64,000 nt of DNA from JAHKLT01 sp046197865 (GCF_046197865.1 NZ_CP166990.1:1736001-1800000), one strand, 5' to 3'. Shown: positions 25,157 to 34,311, counted from the first letter of the stretch. Notes: a model not told the origin generated them from the letters alone. Program-made: numbers and translations.

Positions 25157-26676
25157 GGTTTATTAACATTATATGCTTCTTTTAAAGCAATTTTTAATTC
25201 TTTTTCTGTTTTAACTTTTGATGAAGAAATACCATAAGATGTAGAAATACCTATAAAATCAGGGTTATCTAATTTTACTTGATAGCTTTCCATATTATAA
25301 AATTCTTCTTCATATTGACGAATAATACCTAATTCATTATTATTTAAAATACATATAATAATTGGAAGATTTAACTTTGAAATTACAGCTAATTCTTGCA
25401 GGTTCATTTGAAAACCGCCATCACCATTAATTAAAACAGTTTTTTTATCTTGATTTGCTATACTTGCACCTATTGATGCTGGAAGTCCATAACCCATAGG
25501 AGCAAAAGATCCTGAATAAATTAATTGAGAACCTTCACCTAATTTAGATTCTAATGTTACCCATGTAGTATGAGTTCCTGCATCATTTACAAATAATGTA
25601 TTCTCGTAATTAGATAAAATTTCTTTTATAGCTATTTGAGGATTTAATGATAGAGAATCTAATCCTTCAACTTTTAGTGGAACATTGTTTGAATAAATTT
25701 CATCCATCCAATCATTATTAAACTTTAAAGTTAGATCATTAATTTTATCTAAAAATGTGCCTACATCTCCATGAATTTTACAATTACCTTCTAAAACACT
25801 TTCATCAATATTAACATGAATTAGTTTATTATTAATAGGTAATTTATCAATTATTGTTCTCTCAGAAAGCTTACATCCTAAAGCTATTATTAAATCTGAA
25901 TTATCAAGTGCATAATTTGAAAAATTACTTCCCCTTACACCAACCATACCTAAATTGATTTTATCAAATTCATTTATTATTCCTTTTGCATGATAAGTTG
26001 TAGAAATTGGAATATTTTTATCAAAACAAAATATTTTAAGTTTTTCTAGAGCTTTTGAATATTTTACTCCTGCACCTGCAATTATTAATGGTTTTTTAGA
26101 ATCTTTAATTAATTTTTTAGCTATTTCAATATTTTCATAATTATAATTTACTTTAAAGTCAACTTTTTCATAATTTTCAAGTTCTTCAAGTAAAATATCT
26201 TTAGATAAATTAATATGAATCGGGCCTTTAGGTTCATTATCTAATAAGTTAATAGCTAAATATAAATTATCTAATGCTTCTTTAGAAGAAGAAGGGTTGA
26301 AACTTTTAAAAGTAATATTTTTGAAAACATCATTAATTGGAATTGATTGGAAGCAATCTTTATCTTTAATATTAGTAGGATTGTCTCCTGTTATTATTAA
26401 CATTGGTACATTATCTTTAAATGCTGTAGCTATAGCCATTGTAAAATTTAATGCTCCAGGACCTGCAGTTGAAAGGCAAACCCCAAATTTGTTAGAACTT
26501 CTAGAATATGCATCTGATGCATGAGCTGCAGCTTGTTCATGATTCATTAAAATGTGTTCAATATTAGAATCCTTTAAAGCAACATATAATGGTAAAATTT
26601 GCTCACCAGGTTGGCCAAAAATATGTTTAACACCATTATTTTCTAGAATTTTAACAATCCAACTAGATATATTCAT
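25105..26676 (-). CDS. Acetolactate-synthase-like thiamine-pyrophosphate enzyme
   Basis: About 523 residues in the three-domain layout of the acetolactate synthase large-subunit family. The N-terminal TPP domain has FGQPGEQILPLY and catalytic NHEQAAAHASDAY (Glu of the HEQ motif activates thiamine); a central domain follows; the C-terminal TPP-Mg domain has GDGGFQMNLQELAV...NN near 425-455. The start ATG lies one base after the stop of the dUTPase gene; an upstream extension is rejected. No regulatory small subunit (IlvN) is adjacent, so this may be a paralogue of the biosynthetic enzyme with another 2-keto acid substrate. Its 3' end overlaps a convergent gene by 52 bases. Confidence 0.82.
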   Translation of the reverse strand: MNISSWIVKILENNGVKHIFGQPGEQILPLYVALKDSNIEHILMNHEQAAAHASDAYSRSSNKFGVCLSTAGPGALNFTMAIATAFKDNVPMLIITGDNPTNIKDKDCFQSIPINDVFKNITFKSFNPSSSKEALDNLYLAINLLDNEPKGPIHINLSKDILLEELENYEKVDFKVNYNYENIEIAKKLIKDSKKPLIIAGAGVKYSKALEKLKIFCFDKNIPISTTYHAKGIINEFDKINLGMVGVRGSNFSNYALDNSDLIIALGCKLSERTIIDKLPINNKLIHVNIDESVLEGNCKIHGDVGTFLDKINDLTLKFNNDWMDEIYSNNVPLKVEGLDSLSLNPQIAIKEILSNYENTLFVNDAGTHTTWVTLESKLGEGSQLIYSGSFAPMGYGLPASIGASIANQDKKTVLINGDGGFQMNLQELAVISKLNLPIIICILNNNELGIIRQYEEEFYNMESYQVKLDNPDFIGISTSYGISSSKVKTEKELKIALKEAYNVNKPYLIEIIVESENIPFPK

Positions 26677-26677
26677 A

Positions 26678-27136
26678 TTAATCTTCTTTTTCTTGATAGC
26701 TACCATCATATTCTCCAGAGCCTACAACTTCAAAAACGACTCCCTGAGCAATACGATCCCCTTTTTTGATTTTATATTCAAATTCTCCATGATTATATAT
26801 CATAAACATTAATGTTCCATAAAAACCAGGGTCTCCTACTGCAGTTTGAACAGAAATAAAAGACCTAAGTAATGTAGATCTAGGAGTATAAAGCATAGTA
26901 TATCCTTTAGGAATTTTAATTTTGCGATCGATTGTAGCTAAATAAGCAGTTTTAGGTTTTAAAGTATAAATAGGTCCTTCTAAAGTTTCTATATCTGGTA
27001 AATTTTTTTCATTATCAATTAATGATCCTTCAGATTTTTGGACATATATTTCATCGAGGGCAAGATCAATTCCAGAAGGTTGTATTAAATCAACAAATTC
27101 AGGAAATAATTTTATAAGTTCTTTCTCTCCAAGCAT
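26678..27136 (-). CDS. dUTPase/dCTP deaminase-family nucleotide hydrolase
   Basis: 152-residue trimeric-dUTPase-fold protein. IQPSGIDLALDE, LYTPRSTLLRSF (the conserved PRSTLLR), AVGDPGFYG and KIKKGDRIAQGVVF are the family motifs. Length and motif set fit the shorter archaeal dUTPase-like branch rather than the longer bifunctional dCTP deaminase/dUTPase. It would lower dUTP and supply dUMP for thymidylate synthesis. The gene is immediately upstream of the TPP enzyme (one-base gap). The ATG has only weak upstream complementarity to 16S rRNA. Confidence 0.85.
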   Translation of the reverse strand: MLGEKELIKLFPEFVDLIQPSGIDLALDEIYVQKSEGSLIDNEKNLPDIETLEGPIYTLKPKTAYLATIDRKIKIPKGYTMLYTPRSTLLRSFISVQTAVGDPGFYGTLMFMIYNHGEFEYKIKKGDRIAQGVVFEVVGSGEYDGSYQEKED

Positions 27137-27291
27137 TTTTAATCATCCATAATTTTAATTAAAATTAATAATAGCTATTAAACTATTAAGAAATTGTATG
27201 GTAATATACATGTTCTCATATATAAAATAAATAATAACTATTTTATAATAATTAATTATATAATTTAACATATAAAAAATGAGGTTAAAAA

Positions 27292-27480
27292 ATGCCAGTT
27301 GTAACAATTAGTGGAAATAATACAATAAATAAAGAAAATAAAAATAAGATGGTACATGAAGTAACAAAAGTTGTAGCTAATGCTTATAACCTTCCAGAAT
27401 CAGCTATTACTATATTAATAGAAGAATATCCTGCAGAAAATGTAGGAGTTGGTGGAAAACTATTAAGTGATTTAAAATAG
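27292..27480 (+). CDS. 4-oxalocrotonate tautomerase-like protein
   Basis: 62-residue protein beginning MPVVTISGNN with the N-terminal proline that serves as catalytic base in the tautomerase superfamily after Met removal. HEVTKVVANAYNLPESAITILIEEYPAENVGVGG matches the small 4-OT/DmpI subunit. AGGTTAAAAA precedes the start. Such small tautomerases assemble as hexamers; the physiological substrate in methanogens is unknown. The gene stands alone between divergent dUTPase and convergent capA-like genes. Confidence 0.85.
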   Translation: MPVVTISGNNTINKENKNKMVHEVTKVVANAYNLPESAITILIEEYPAENVGVGGKLLSDLK

Positions 27481-27482
27481 AT

Positions 27483-28535
27483 TTAATCTAATTTAAAAAC
27501 TAATTTTCCAGTACCATTTTCAGTTATTGTAACATTATCACATTGAGGATTCAAGCCATTTAAAAGATTTGCTCCCTCATCAGCAGACATATATTGAGGA
27601 ATATAACCATTTATATAAATTGGATAAACAGTTACTTCACAGCTATCATTAACTAAATCTAGTTCTAAAAACATCCCTAAATGAGTATTAGGATTTGATT
27701 GATCAAATATAAAATTACCTAAACTATAAAAAATAGGTTTATCATTATACATTTCAATTCCTTGAGTTACATGAGGATGAGCTCCAACTACAATGTCTGC
27801 ACCATTATCTATTAATTTTTTTGAAATATTTACTTGATTTTCATTAGGACTTGTGCTATATTCATTTCCATAATGCAAATAAACAATTATTATATCAGCA
27901 GTATCATTATATTCAGCTAAATCTTTTTCAATAATATCCCAATCAATAGGAGAATAACCTGGTTCATTTTCTGTAGCTATTGGTATTTCACTTTGTGAAA
28001 ATTCTTGAAAATTATCTTGATCCATATAATTTAAAATAACAACTTTTCTATCTTTAATATCTTGGACAACAGGCTTACTAGCTTCTTCCAAATTATTACC
28101 CGCACCAATATAACTAATTCCATTTTCATCTAAAGCATTAATTGTATCTTTTAATCCTTCAGGACCATAATCCCCAATATGATTATTTGCAAGGGCAGCT
28201 ATAGTATTTTCATTAGCTTTTGCAAGTCCAACATATTTTGGATCAGATTTTAAAGGAACTGCCCCTTTATAAGGAGTACTTGCATATGTTGCAGGATTTT
28301 CAAAATTAATAAGCAATAAATCTACTGTTGATACAACATCTTCAACATTTCTAAAAGGACTTCCCAAATCAAGAACTCCTGGCATTTTACGAGCAAACAT
28401 TACATCCCCAGTGATAGCTATACTAACATCTTCTTTATTAGAATAATCATTAGCAGGTTGGTTTAAATAATAAGTATCTACAGCAATTAATCCAATAATA
28501 CAGATTAACAATAATATAATTAATTTTTTCTTCAT
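27483..28535 (-). CDS. CapA-family metallophosphatase-like protein
   Basis: 350-residue protein with an N-terminal membrane anchor (KKKLIILLLICIIGLIAVD) and an external calcineurin-like domain typical of CapA/PgsA. ITGDVMFARKMPG, FENPATY, ALANNHIGDYG, YLHYGNEYS, GADIVVGAHPHVTQGIE and YSLGNFIFDQ are all family metal-site motifs. In Bacillus, CapA is needed for poly-gamma-glutamate export; in methanogens it could act on a cell-surface glutamate polymer or the pseudomurein layer, which is inference. GGAGAT precedes the start. It follows the NSS transporter by 12 bases, probably as one unit. Confidence 0.85.
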   Translation of the reverse strand: MKKKLIILLLICIIGLIAVDTYYLNQPANDYSNKEDVSIAITGDVMFARKMPGVLDLGSPFRNVEDVVSTVDLLLINFENPATYASTPYKGAVPLKSDPKYVGLAKANENTIAALANNHIGDYGPEGLKDTINALDENGISYIGAGNNLEEASKPVVQDIKDRKVVILNYMDQDNFQEFSQSEIPIATENEPGYSPIDWDIIEKDLAEYNDTADIIIVYLHYGNEYSTSPNENQVNISKKLIDNGADIVVGAHPHVTQGIEMYNDKPIFYSLGNFIFDQSNPNTHLGMFLELDLVNDSCEVTVYPIYINGYIPQYMSADEGANLLNGLNPQCDNVTITENGTGKLVFKLD

Positions 28536-28547
28536 TTTTAATCTCCA

Positions 28548-30020
28548 TTAAGTTAAAACTGAATTTTCTTTTCCTTTAACTTTTGTAAGTACAATTGGAA
28601 CTATAATTAAAAGTAAAATTAATATTCCTTTAATAACATACTCTTCAGGACTTCCTAAAAATATACTATCATATATTCCTTTTAAAAGTAATACTGATAA
28701 AACTATTGGTAAAACATATTTAACAACATTTTTCCACCAAATTCCTATTTTTATAGATGTGTTTTTGTTAATAACTTCTAATAGATCATCAATTGAATAG
28801 AACCATCCAAATATTACACATTCAAATAAAACTCCTAAAAGAAGTGAAAAGTTATTTAAAAATCCATCAAAGATTTCTAAGATAAAACTACCCATACCTG
28901 TTGTAAATATTGTTGAAATACAAAATCCAATAATACAAATTATTGTAGTAGTTTTCTTTCTTGATGATCCAAATTTATCACTAATCGAATCGATAAAAGG
29001 TTCAAGTAAAGATACTAAAGAAGTTATACCTGCAAATAAGATACATGCAAAAAATAATGGTCCTAAAATATATGCTGCATCTCCCATAACATTAAAAACT
29101 TTAGGAAATGCAATAAAAGCTAGTCCAGTTCCTTCTGTTATTAATTCATTAATCTGAATTCCACTAGTAAAACTCATAAAACCTAAAATAGAAAAGACAC
29201 CAATTGCATTGAAAATTTCAAAACTAGAATTAGAAAAAATAACTATTGCTGCATTATCAACTAATTTCGAATCATCAGGCAAATAGCTAGAATAAGTAAT
29301 TAAAATAGCCATTCCTAAAGAAAGTGAAAATAAAATTTGACCAAATGCTGCTATCCAAATGTTTAAATCTAATAATGCACCCCAATCAGGAGTAAACATA
29401 GCACTATAACCTATACTTGCACCAGGCAAAGTTAAAGAAAATAATACAATTATTATAACCATTACAAATAATAATGGAACTAAAATTTTACTTACCTTAG
29501 CTATTCCAGAGTTAATATTTCGATGGGAAATATACCATGCCATAGCCCAAACAAGAATAGTAGCAATTAAAACTAAAGGAGAAAAAGTAAATAATCCTGC
29601 TATAGAATTGTTTTGATTTAAGATACTGTCTATGAAAAATAAATTAGGATCTGCACCCCAACCTTTAAAAAAACTCAGTATTAAATATAATAAATCCCAA
29701 CCAATAACAGTTACATAATAAGAAACAATTAAAAATACAGTAAAACAAATAAACCAAGCTACATACTCTAATTTAGGTTTGATTTTGTTAAATGTTTTTG
29801 AAAAAGAAGCTTTAAATTTATAACCAACAGAATATTCCAGTAATGCAAGTGAAAATCCTAAAAGAAGAATAGCTACAATATATGGAATTATAAATGATCC
29901 ACCACCATTAGAATATAAAACATATGGAAATCTCCATATATTTCCAAGACCTACAGCAGATCCAATCATAGCAATTAAAAATGCAAAGGAGCTATTCCAC
30001 TCAGATCTATTCTGACTCAT
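28548..30020 (-). CDS. Sodium-dependent transporter (NSS/SNF family)
   Basis: 490-residue transporter with about 12 hydrophobic segments. WNSSFAFLIAMIGSAVGLGNIWRFPYV is the NSS signature of helix 1 containing the Na+/substrate unwound region. FSLSLGMAILITYSSYLPDD matches helix 6, and FFACILFAGITSLVSLLEPFIDS helix 8. It imports amino acids or related compounds with Na+, substrate unknown. The start ATG is preceded by AGTGAT and overlaps the end of ftsY by 14 bases, so it is likely transcribed with ftsY. The capA-like gene follows. Confidence 0.9.
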   Translation of the reverse strand: MSQNRSEWNSSFAFLIAMIGSAVGLGNIWRFPYVLYSNGGGSFIIPYIVAILLLGFSLALLEYSVGYKFKASFSKTFNKIKPKLEYVAWFICFTVFLIVSYYVTVIGWDLLYLILSFFKGWGADPNLFFIDSILNQNNSIAGLFTFSPLVLIATILVWAMAWYISHRNINSGIAKVSKILVPLLFVMVIIIVLFSLTLPGASIGYSAMFTPDWGALLDLNIWIAAFGQILFSLSLGMAILITYSSYLPDDSKLVDNAAIVIFSNSSFEIFNAIGVFSILGFMSFTSGIQINELITEGTGLAFIAFPKVFNVMGDAAYILGPLFFACILFAGITSLVSLLEPFIDSISDKFGSSRKKTTTIICIIGFCISTIFTTGMGSFILEIFDGFLNNFSLLLGVLFECVIFGWFYSIDDLLEVINKNTSIKIGIWWKNVVKYVLPIVLSVLLLKGIYDSIFLGSPEEYVIKGILILLLIIVPIVLTKVKGKENSVLT

Positions 30021-31446
30021 TTTCAATCACTGTATCACTAGAGAAAAGTTGTCCTAACATCCATTCGGCATCATATTCTTTAATATCATCATATGATTGG
30101 CCCATTCCCAAAAATAAAATTGGTTTTTTAATAACATATCCAATAGAAAGTGATGCACCACCTTTACTATCAGCATCAGCCTTAGTAAGTATTACACCAT
30201 CAACACCAATTGCATCATTAAATTTACTTGCTTGTTCTGTTGCATCATTTCCAGTTAATGCATCACCAACAAAAACAACAAGATCAGGTTTTGCAACTCT
30301 ATTAATTTTTTTCATCTCATCCATTAAATTAGTATTATTTTGCATCCTACCTGCAGTATCAATTAGAACTAATTCTTTTCCTTTAGATTTTGCATGTTCT
30401 ACAGCATCATATGCAACTGCAGCAGGATCTGATCCTTTTTGATGCTTTATAATTTTAACACCTAAATTATCAGCATGATGAGTAACTTGTTCAATAGCTC
30501 CAGCCCTAAATGTATCAGCAGCAGCTATTACTGGAGTATATCCTTTATTAATATAATAATTAGCTATTTTACCAATTGTTGTAGTTTTTCCAGTTCCATT
30601 AATACCTACAAACATAACAACAAGAGGTTCACCTTTAGCTTTTTTATCTTCAATCATTTCAGTCATTGATTTACCTGGAACATCAATGATTTTAGAAACT
30701 GCATTTTTTAAAGCATCATAAGTATATTCTTCAATATCGCTACTTCTTTTAATTTTTTGACCAATTAAATCGTTTTTAACAGAATCTACAACGGTGTTTG
30801 CAACATCCATAGCTACATCACCTTCTAAAAGACCCATTTCAAGTTCGAACAATATATCTTCAACATGTTTTTCAGAAATTGTTTTTTCTTTAATAAATGA
30901 AAATATGCCAGATTTATTAGAATCATCTTTATCTTTAGGTTTACGATACTTAGAAAGAAATCCTGAATTTTCATCTTCTACAATTTCTTCAGTTTCATCA
31001 CCTATAGTTTCAGTTTCTGCAATTTCTTCTTCATCAGTTTCATCAACTTTTTCTTCTTTATTTCGTTTAAATTTGGAAAAAAAACTAGATGATTCTTCTT
31101 TTTTAGAATCTTCTACAATTTCTTTATTATTACCAGATTCTTCTTTTTCATCTTTTTTCTGTGCTAACTCGGAGAAGAAATCAGTTCGTTCTTCTGTAAC
31201 TTCTTCTATTTGTTCAACAGAATCTGTTTTAACATCTTCTTCCTCTTCATCCTTTTTCCTTGAAAACGTTGAAAAGAAACTAGGTTTATTATCATTATTT
31301 GAATCATTATTTTCATCATCAGAGTTTATATTTTCAATTTCCTCTTTAGAATCTTCGATATTATTTTCTTCTTTAGCTTCTTCAGTTAATTCTTCAGTTA
31401 ATTTATTACTAGTTCTTGAAAATTTCTTTTTTAATGATTCAAACAA
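30007..31446 (-). CDS. ftsY: Signal recognition particle receptor FtsY
   Basis: 479-residue protein. The N-terminal ~170 residues are strongly acidic and low-complexity, with repeated units of the type FFS-(T/E/K)-x-x-(R/Q)-K that look internally duplicated. The SRP-GTPase NG domain follows: GINGTGKTTTIGK (about 281-293), DTFRAGAIEQ, LIDTAGRM, LTKADAD, and FLGMGQSYDDI. It docks ribosome-SRP complexes at the membrane. The start is TTG with AAGGGGTCAT upstream. It heads or continues the archaeal operon with pfdA, L18Ae and aif6, a classic arrangement in methanogens. Confidence 0.95.
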   Translation of the reverse strand: MFESLKKKFSRTSNKLTEELTEEAKEENNIEDSKEEIENINSDDENNDSNNDNKPSFFSTFSRKKDEEEEDVKTDSVEQIEEVTEERTDFFSELAQKKDEKEESGNNKEIVEDSKKEESSSFFSKFKRNKEEKVDETDEEEIAETETIGDETEEIVEDENSGFLSKYRKPKDKDDSNKSGIFSFIKEKTISEKHVEDILFELEMGLLEGDVAMDVANTVVDSVKNDLIGQKIKRSSDIEEYTYDALKNAVSKIIDVPGKSMTEMIEDKKAKGEPLVVMFVGINGTGKTTTIGKIANYYINKGYTPVIAAADTFRAGAIEQVTHHADNLGVKIIKHQKGSDPAAVAYDAVEHAKSKGKELVLIDTAGRMQNNTNLMDEMKKINRVAKPDLVVFVGDALTGNDATEQASKFNDAIGVDGVILTKADADSKGGASLSIGYVIKKPILFLGMGQSYDDIKEYDAEWMLGQLFSSDTVIENESE

Positions 31447-31530
31447 TAAAATGACCCCTTAAATTAGTTTAAAAAAATAAAAATTATTATAAAAAGATAA
31501 AATTAAAAAAATGAAAAAATTATTTAAGTA

Positions 31531-31950
31531 TTATCTAGCTTGTGTTTGTGCCATTAGCTGTTCAGCTTGTGGAGATAATTGACCAATAATATCACTTACT
31601 TGTTGTAAATTAGCAAGCATTTTATCTAAATTATCTTGAAGCTCTTTCTTTTGAGAAGAAATAATTTCTTTAGCTCCAGCTATATCTTTAGTAACAGCAA
31701 CCCCTGCACCAATACTCATAATAACTTCATCAGTATTATTAATTTCTCCTTTCATAAAAGAACCAGCACCTAATGGAACAAAAGCTTCAACTGATTTTTT
31801 TTCTTTTAAATCATCTAAAGTACTATTTAATACTTCAACTTCAGTAAGAGAAGAACGAATCATATCAATTTGGTTTTGAATTATTTCAGCTTGTTGTTTA
31901 TACATATTAATTTCATTTACTAATTCTTCTAATTTTTGCTGGTCTTCCAT
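31531..31950 (-). CDS. pfdA: Prefoldin subunit alpha
   Basis: 139-residue coiled-coil chaperone subunit. Two long heptad-rich helices (residues about 3-50 and 88-135) flank a beta hairpin region with EAFVPLGAGSFMKGEI and VIMSIGAGVAVTKDI, the alpha-subunit pattern. With beta subunits it forms a hexamer that passes unfolded proteins to the thermosome. AAGGTG precedes the ATG. It sits between the L18Ae gene and ftsY on the same strand. Confidence 0.95.
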   Translation of the reverse strand: MEDQQKLEELVNEINMYKQQAEIIQNQIDMIRSSLTEVEVLNSTLDDLKEKKSVEAFVPLGAGSFMKGEINNTDEVIMSIGAGVAVTKDIAGAKEIISSQKKELQDNLDKMLANLQQVSDIIGQLSPQAEQLMAQTQAR

Positions 31951-31972
31951 AATTACACCTTATTAAATAATT

Positions 31973-32197
31973 TTATAATATTTGTTTAATGATTGGATCA
32001 GTAACTTCATCGCTACTAATTTCTTCAATATCTTCAATTGATATTTGATTTTGGTTGATATTATGTTTACTACCAAAATGAGAATAGATTTTCTCTTCAA
32101 TATCACTTTTTGAAGTAGCTTTATATTCTTTAGTAAATTTTTGAATTTCACTACCTAATGTAAATTTACCTTTTACTCTATAAATTTTTGTAATCAT
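31973..32197 (-). CDS. rpl18a: 50S ribosomal protein L18Ae (LX, eL20)
   Basis: 74-residue protein. ITKIYRVKGKFTLGSEIQKFTKEYKA and the following DIEEKIYSHFGSKHNINQNQISIEDIEEI match the archaeal L18Ae/LX family at its usual small size. It is a large-subunit protein. AAGGGG lies before the start. It occupies the canonical position between aif6 and pfdA. Confidence 0.93.
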   Translation of the reverse strand: MITKIYRVKGKFTLGSEIQKFTKEYKATSKSDIEEKIYSHFGSKHNINQNQISIEDIEEISSDEVTDPIIKQIL

Positions 32198-32221
32198 ATA
32201 ATTTCCCCTTATTAATATTTT

Positions 32222-32893
32222 TTAAAATGCATCTAAAAATCCTAATGCTTCTTCAACCCTAGCCATTTCAGGACCAGTACTATTTTCAGCAACAATAGCT
32301 CCTTTTGAATTTGCAACTGAACAAGCTCCAACAAAAGATATTCCTCTACCAACAGTACCTACATTACCTTCAACACCAAAGACTTCTGTAGCAAATTTTA
32401 TTTCCTTAGCACTTGCATTTTTATCAATTAAAAAACCATTATTTGTAACAGTAATTAAAGAACCAACGATTTCTTTGCCAACAATTGAACTAGTTTTAAG
32501 ATCAATATCTAAAACATCTTCGATAACATTACTAGCTTTATCAGATATAAAAGGACTAGCTATTCCTCCAACATCATTAACTGCAGCAATATTTCCAATT
32601 GCTGAAAATTTATCTGGAAGTTTAGCTACATTTAAACCTTTTTCTTTTAATAAATCAATTTCCTTATCAAAAGCATAAGGAGAAACGATGACACCATTAG
32701 AATTAGCTATAGCTAATGATCCAATAAGATTACTTCCAGAAATAGAAGATTTAATAGTATCTACTTCTAAAATTTCTTCAATTAAATTAACTTTATCATC
32801 AGAAAGATTAAATGGAACAATAGCAACATCTTCAGTTACAAGAATAAAAACCCCTAAGTTAGGATTTCCAACAATATCTAATCTTTTTAACAT
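32222..32893 (-). CDS. eif6: Translation initiation factor 6 (aIF6)
   Basis: 223-residue pentein-fold protein built of five similar ~45-residue blocks, visible as repeated segments ending VVSPYAF, GGIASPF, NGFLIDKN and KGAIVAEN. It starts MLKRLDIVGNPNLGVF. aIF6 binds the large ribosomal subunit and blocks premature joining with the 30S. It follows the L31e gene by about 20 bases in the translation operon. Confidence 0.95.
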   Translation of the reverse strand: MLKRLDIVGNPNLGVFILVTEDVAIVPFNLSDDKVNLIEEILEVDTIKSSISGSNLIGSLAIANSNGVIVSPYAFDKEIDLLKEKGLNVAKLPDKFSAIGNIAAVNDVGGIASPFISDKASNVIEDVLDIDLKTSSIVGKEIVGSLITVTNNGFLIDKNASAKEIKFATEVFGVEGNVGTVGRGISFVGACSVANSKGAIVAENSTGPEMARVEEALGFLDAF

Positions 32894-32914
32894 TTAATTA
32901 CCTTATTTAAAATA

Positions 32915-33160
32915 TTATTCAGATAATGTAGCTTCAACAATGCCATCATCATCTTTAACAGCTTTTACAGTTATTTTAGAAGGTATTTTTTGAATTCCTC
33001 TGGTCCAGATTTCTTCATTAATAGAAGCATCTATAATAACTTTTTCAGCTTTCATATGTTTAGTTAAAAAATTTCTAACTTCTCTAATAGCTCTTGGAGC
33101 TCTAATAGTTCTTTGAACTCTTTTTGCATTTCTAAGTGGAATTGTATAAATTCTTTCCAT
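32915..33160 (-). CDS. rpl31e: 50S ribosomal protein L31e
   Basis: 81-residue protein beginning MERIYTIPLRNAKRVQRTIRAPRAIREVRNF, the conserved L31e core, with VIIDASINEEIWTRGIQKIPSKI and an acidic end. AGGGGG precedes the start, and the L39e gene ends 12 bases upstream. L39e-L31e-aIF6 is the standard archaeal order. Confidence 0.95.
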   Translation of the reverse strand: MERIYTIPLRNAKRVQRTIRAPRAIREVRNFLTKHMKAEKVIIDASINEEIWTRGIQKIPSKITVKAVKDDDGIVEATLSE

Positions 33161-33171
33161 GAAAAATCCCC

Positions 33172-33327
33172 CTATAATTTAAGGCTATTTCTTCTCCAAT
33201 TTCTTGGTTTAGGTCTGTACCTAAGACCTTTGTTAGTCTTAGCATAAGCCCAAATAGGAATTCTTCTATTTTGTTTATTTGCCTTTGCCATTCTTAATTT
33301 TTTAGGCAATACCTTATTTCTACTCAT
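33172..33327 (-). CDS. rpl39e: 50S ribosomal protein L39e
   Basis: 51-residue very basic protein, easy to miss because of its length: MSRNKVLPKKLRMAKANKQ, then NRRIPIWAYAKT, and a C-terminal RPKPRNWRRNSLKL. This is the complete L39e pattern, including the conserved RxxPxWxxxKT core and the terminal RNWRR block. It lines the ribosomal exit tunnel. GGTGAT precedes the ATG at 33327, and it ends 12 bases before the L31e gene. Confidence 0.94.
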   Translation of the reverse strand: MSRNKVLPKKLRMAKANKQNRRIPIWAYAKTNKGLRYRPKPRNWRRNSLKL

Positions 33328-33353
33328 TTAATCACCATATTATTTAATAATAA

Positions 33354-33935
33354 TTATTTATAACCAATAACCCTAGTTTGATAATGTTCAGGAAAAATAT
33401 CTTCAGATTTTCCATCCTTCTCATCAATCAACATTCGAATTTCAACCTCATAATCAGAATTATTATCTTTATTACTTTTTTCATGAGTAAGCTCGAATAT
33501 TGAGGACACCATTGTTTTTATTGATTTATAACCGAAACTATCCAAATTTATATATTGGATATTTTTTCTATCTTCTAAGCTCCTAATTTGGTTTTTATTA
33601 AGTTTGGGAGTTTTATCATCACGACGAGTTCCATCAGCAACAATAGGATAATCATTAGCTATATTATCTATAACTTTTTTATGAATAAAATCTATCCCGT
33701 TGTTTGGAAAATCGTCCTCAATAATAATATCAGTTGCATTATTTAAAATTTCAAAATCCATTTTCAAAACTTTATGATTGAAACCTAAAGATTTAGCAGA
33801 GTTTTTTGCAGGAATATATGAATCATAAACACCGAAATTTACAGTGCATAATTCTACATCAAAACCTAATCTTTTAAGAATAACTGCAATAAGTGAGCTA
33901 TCTTTTCCTCCACTATATAAAACACCTACTTTCAT
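33354..33935 (-). CDS. PP-loop ATP-pyrophosphatase-like protein
   Basis: 193-residue protein with the PP-loop SGGKDSS at residues 9-15 in an N-type nucleotide-binding fold (GVLYSGGKDSSLIAVILKRLGF). VADGTRRDDKTP in the middle resembles the substrate-side motif of tRNA-modifying or queuosine/asparagine-synthase-like enzymes. No CxxC pair for thiolation is present. Known relatives are annotated only as ATPases beside ribosomal genes. The ATG overlaps the stop of the PDCD5-family gene (ATGA), implying translational coupling. It is possibly an RNA-modifying enzyme; the substrate is unknown. Confidence 0.75.
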   Translation of the reverse strand: MKVGVLYSGGKDSSLIAVILKRLGFDVELCTVNFGVYDSYIPAKNSAKSLGFNHKVLKMDFEILNNATDIIIEDDFPNNGIDFIHKKVIDNIANDYPIVADGTRRDDKTPKLNKNQIRSLEDRKNIQYINLDSFGYKSIKTMVSSIFELTHEKSNKDNNSDYEVEIRMLIDEKDGKSEDIFPEHYQTRVIGYK

Positions 33936-34288
33936 TTTCTTGTAATGTTTATATCTCTTTTTTGGCCAGAAACATTCTTTAAAAGAACTTTTAACTGCTC
34001 ATCTGTAACTTTTCCTCTTAAACTTCCTGCTTGAGCAGATTGGATTAATTGTAATTCAATTTGCTGAACAAATTCAGGTTTTGTAAGTTTTAGATTAGAT
34101 AATCTATTACGAGCTTCAGGAGTTAAAATTTGAATTAAAATTTGTTTCTTTTGAGCTTCCATCTCTTGTTGCATTTGCTGTTGTTGCATATGCTGCTGTG
34201 CTTGCTGTTGATTTTGATCAGCATTCATAGCTTGTTGGCGTTCTAATTCCGCCATTCTTTTACGTCGAATTTCATCAAGATCACTCAT
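33932..34288 (-). CDS. PDCD5-family DNA-binding protein
   Basis: 118-residue protein. The N-terminal half is a Gln/Met-rich helix (about residues 10-45). The compact three-helix domain follows, with ILTPEARNRLSNLKLTKPEFVQQIELQLIQSAQAGSL, the conserved PDCD5/TFAR19 core. Archaeal members bind DNA and, by association, may act with prefoldin or ribosome genes. It overlaps the PP-loop gene by four bases and follows S19e, the usual archaeal context. Confidence 0.9.
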   Translation of the reverse strand: MSDLDEIRRKRMAELERQQAMNADQNQQQAQQHMQQQQMQQEMEAQKKQILIQILTPEARNRLSNLKLTKPEFVQQIELQLIQSAQAGSLRGKVTDEQLKVLLKNVSGQKRDINITRK

Positions 34289-34311
34289 ACCAAACTCTCC
34301 AAATTATAATA

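Noticed and set aside
30794..31462. Ser/Phe-rich open frame opposite the ftsY N-terminus
   Set aside because: Composition is the mirror of the acidic low-complexity region of FtsY; no start signal or family match.
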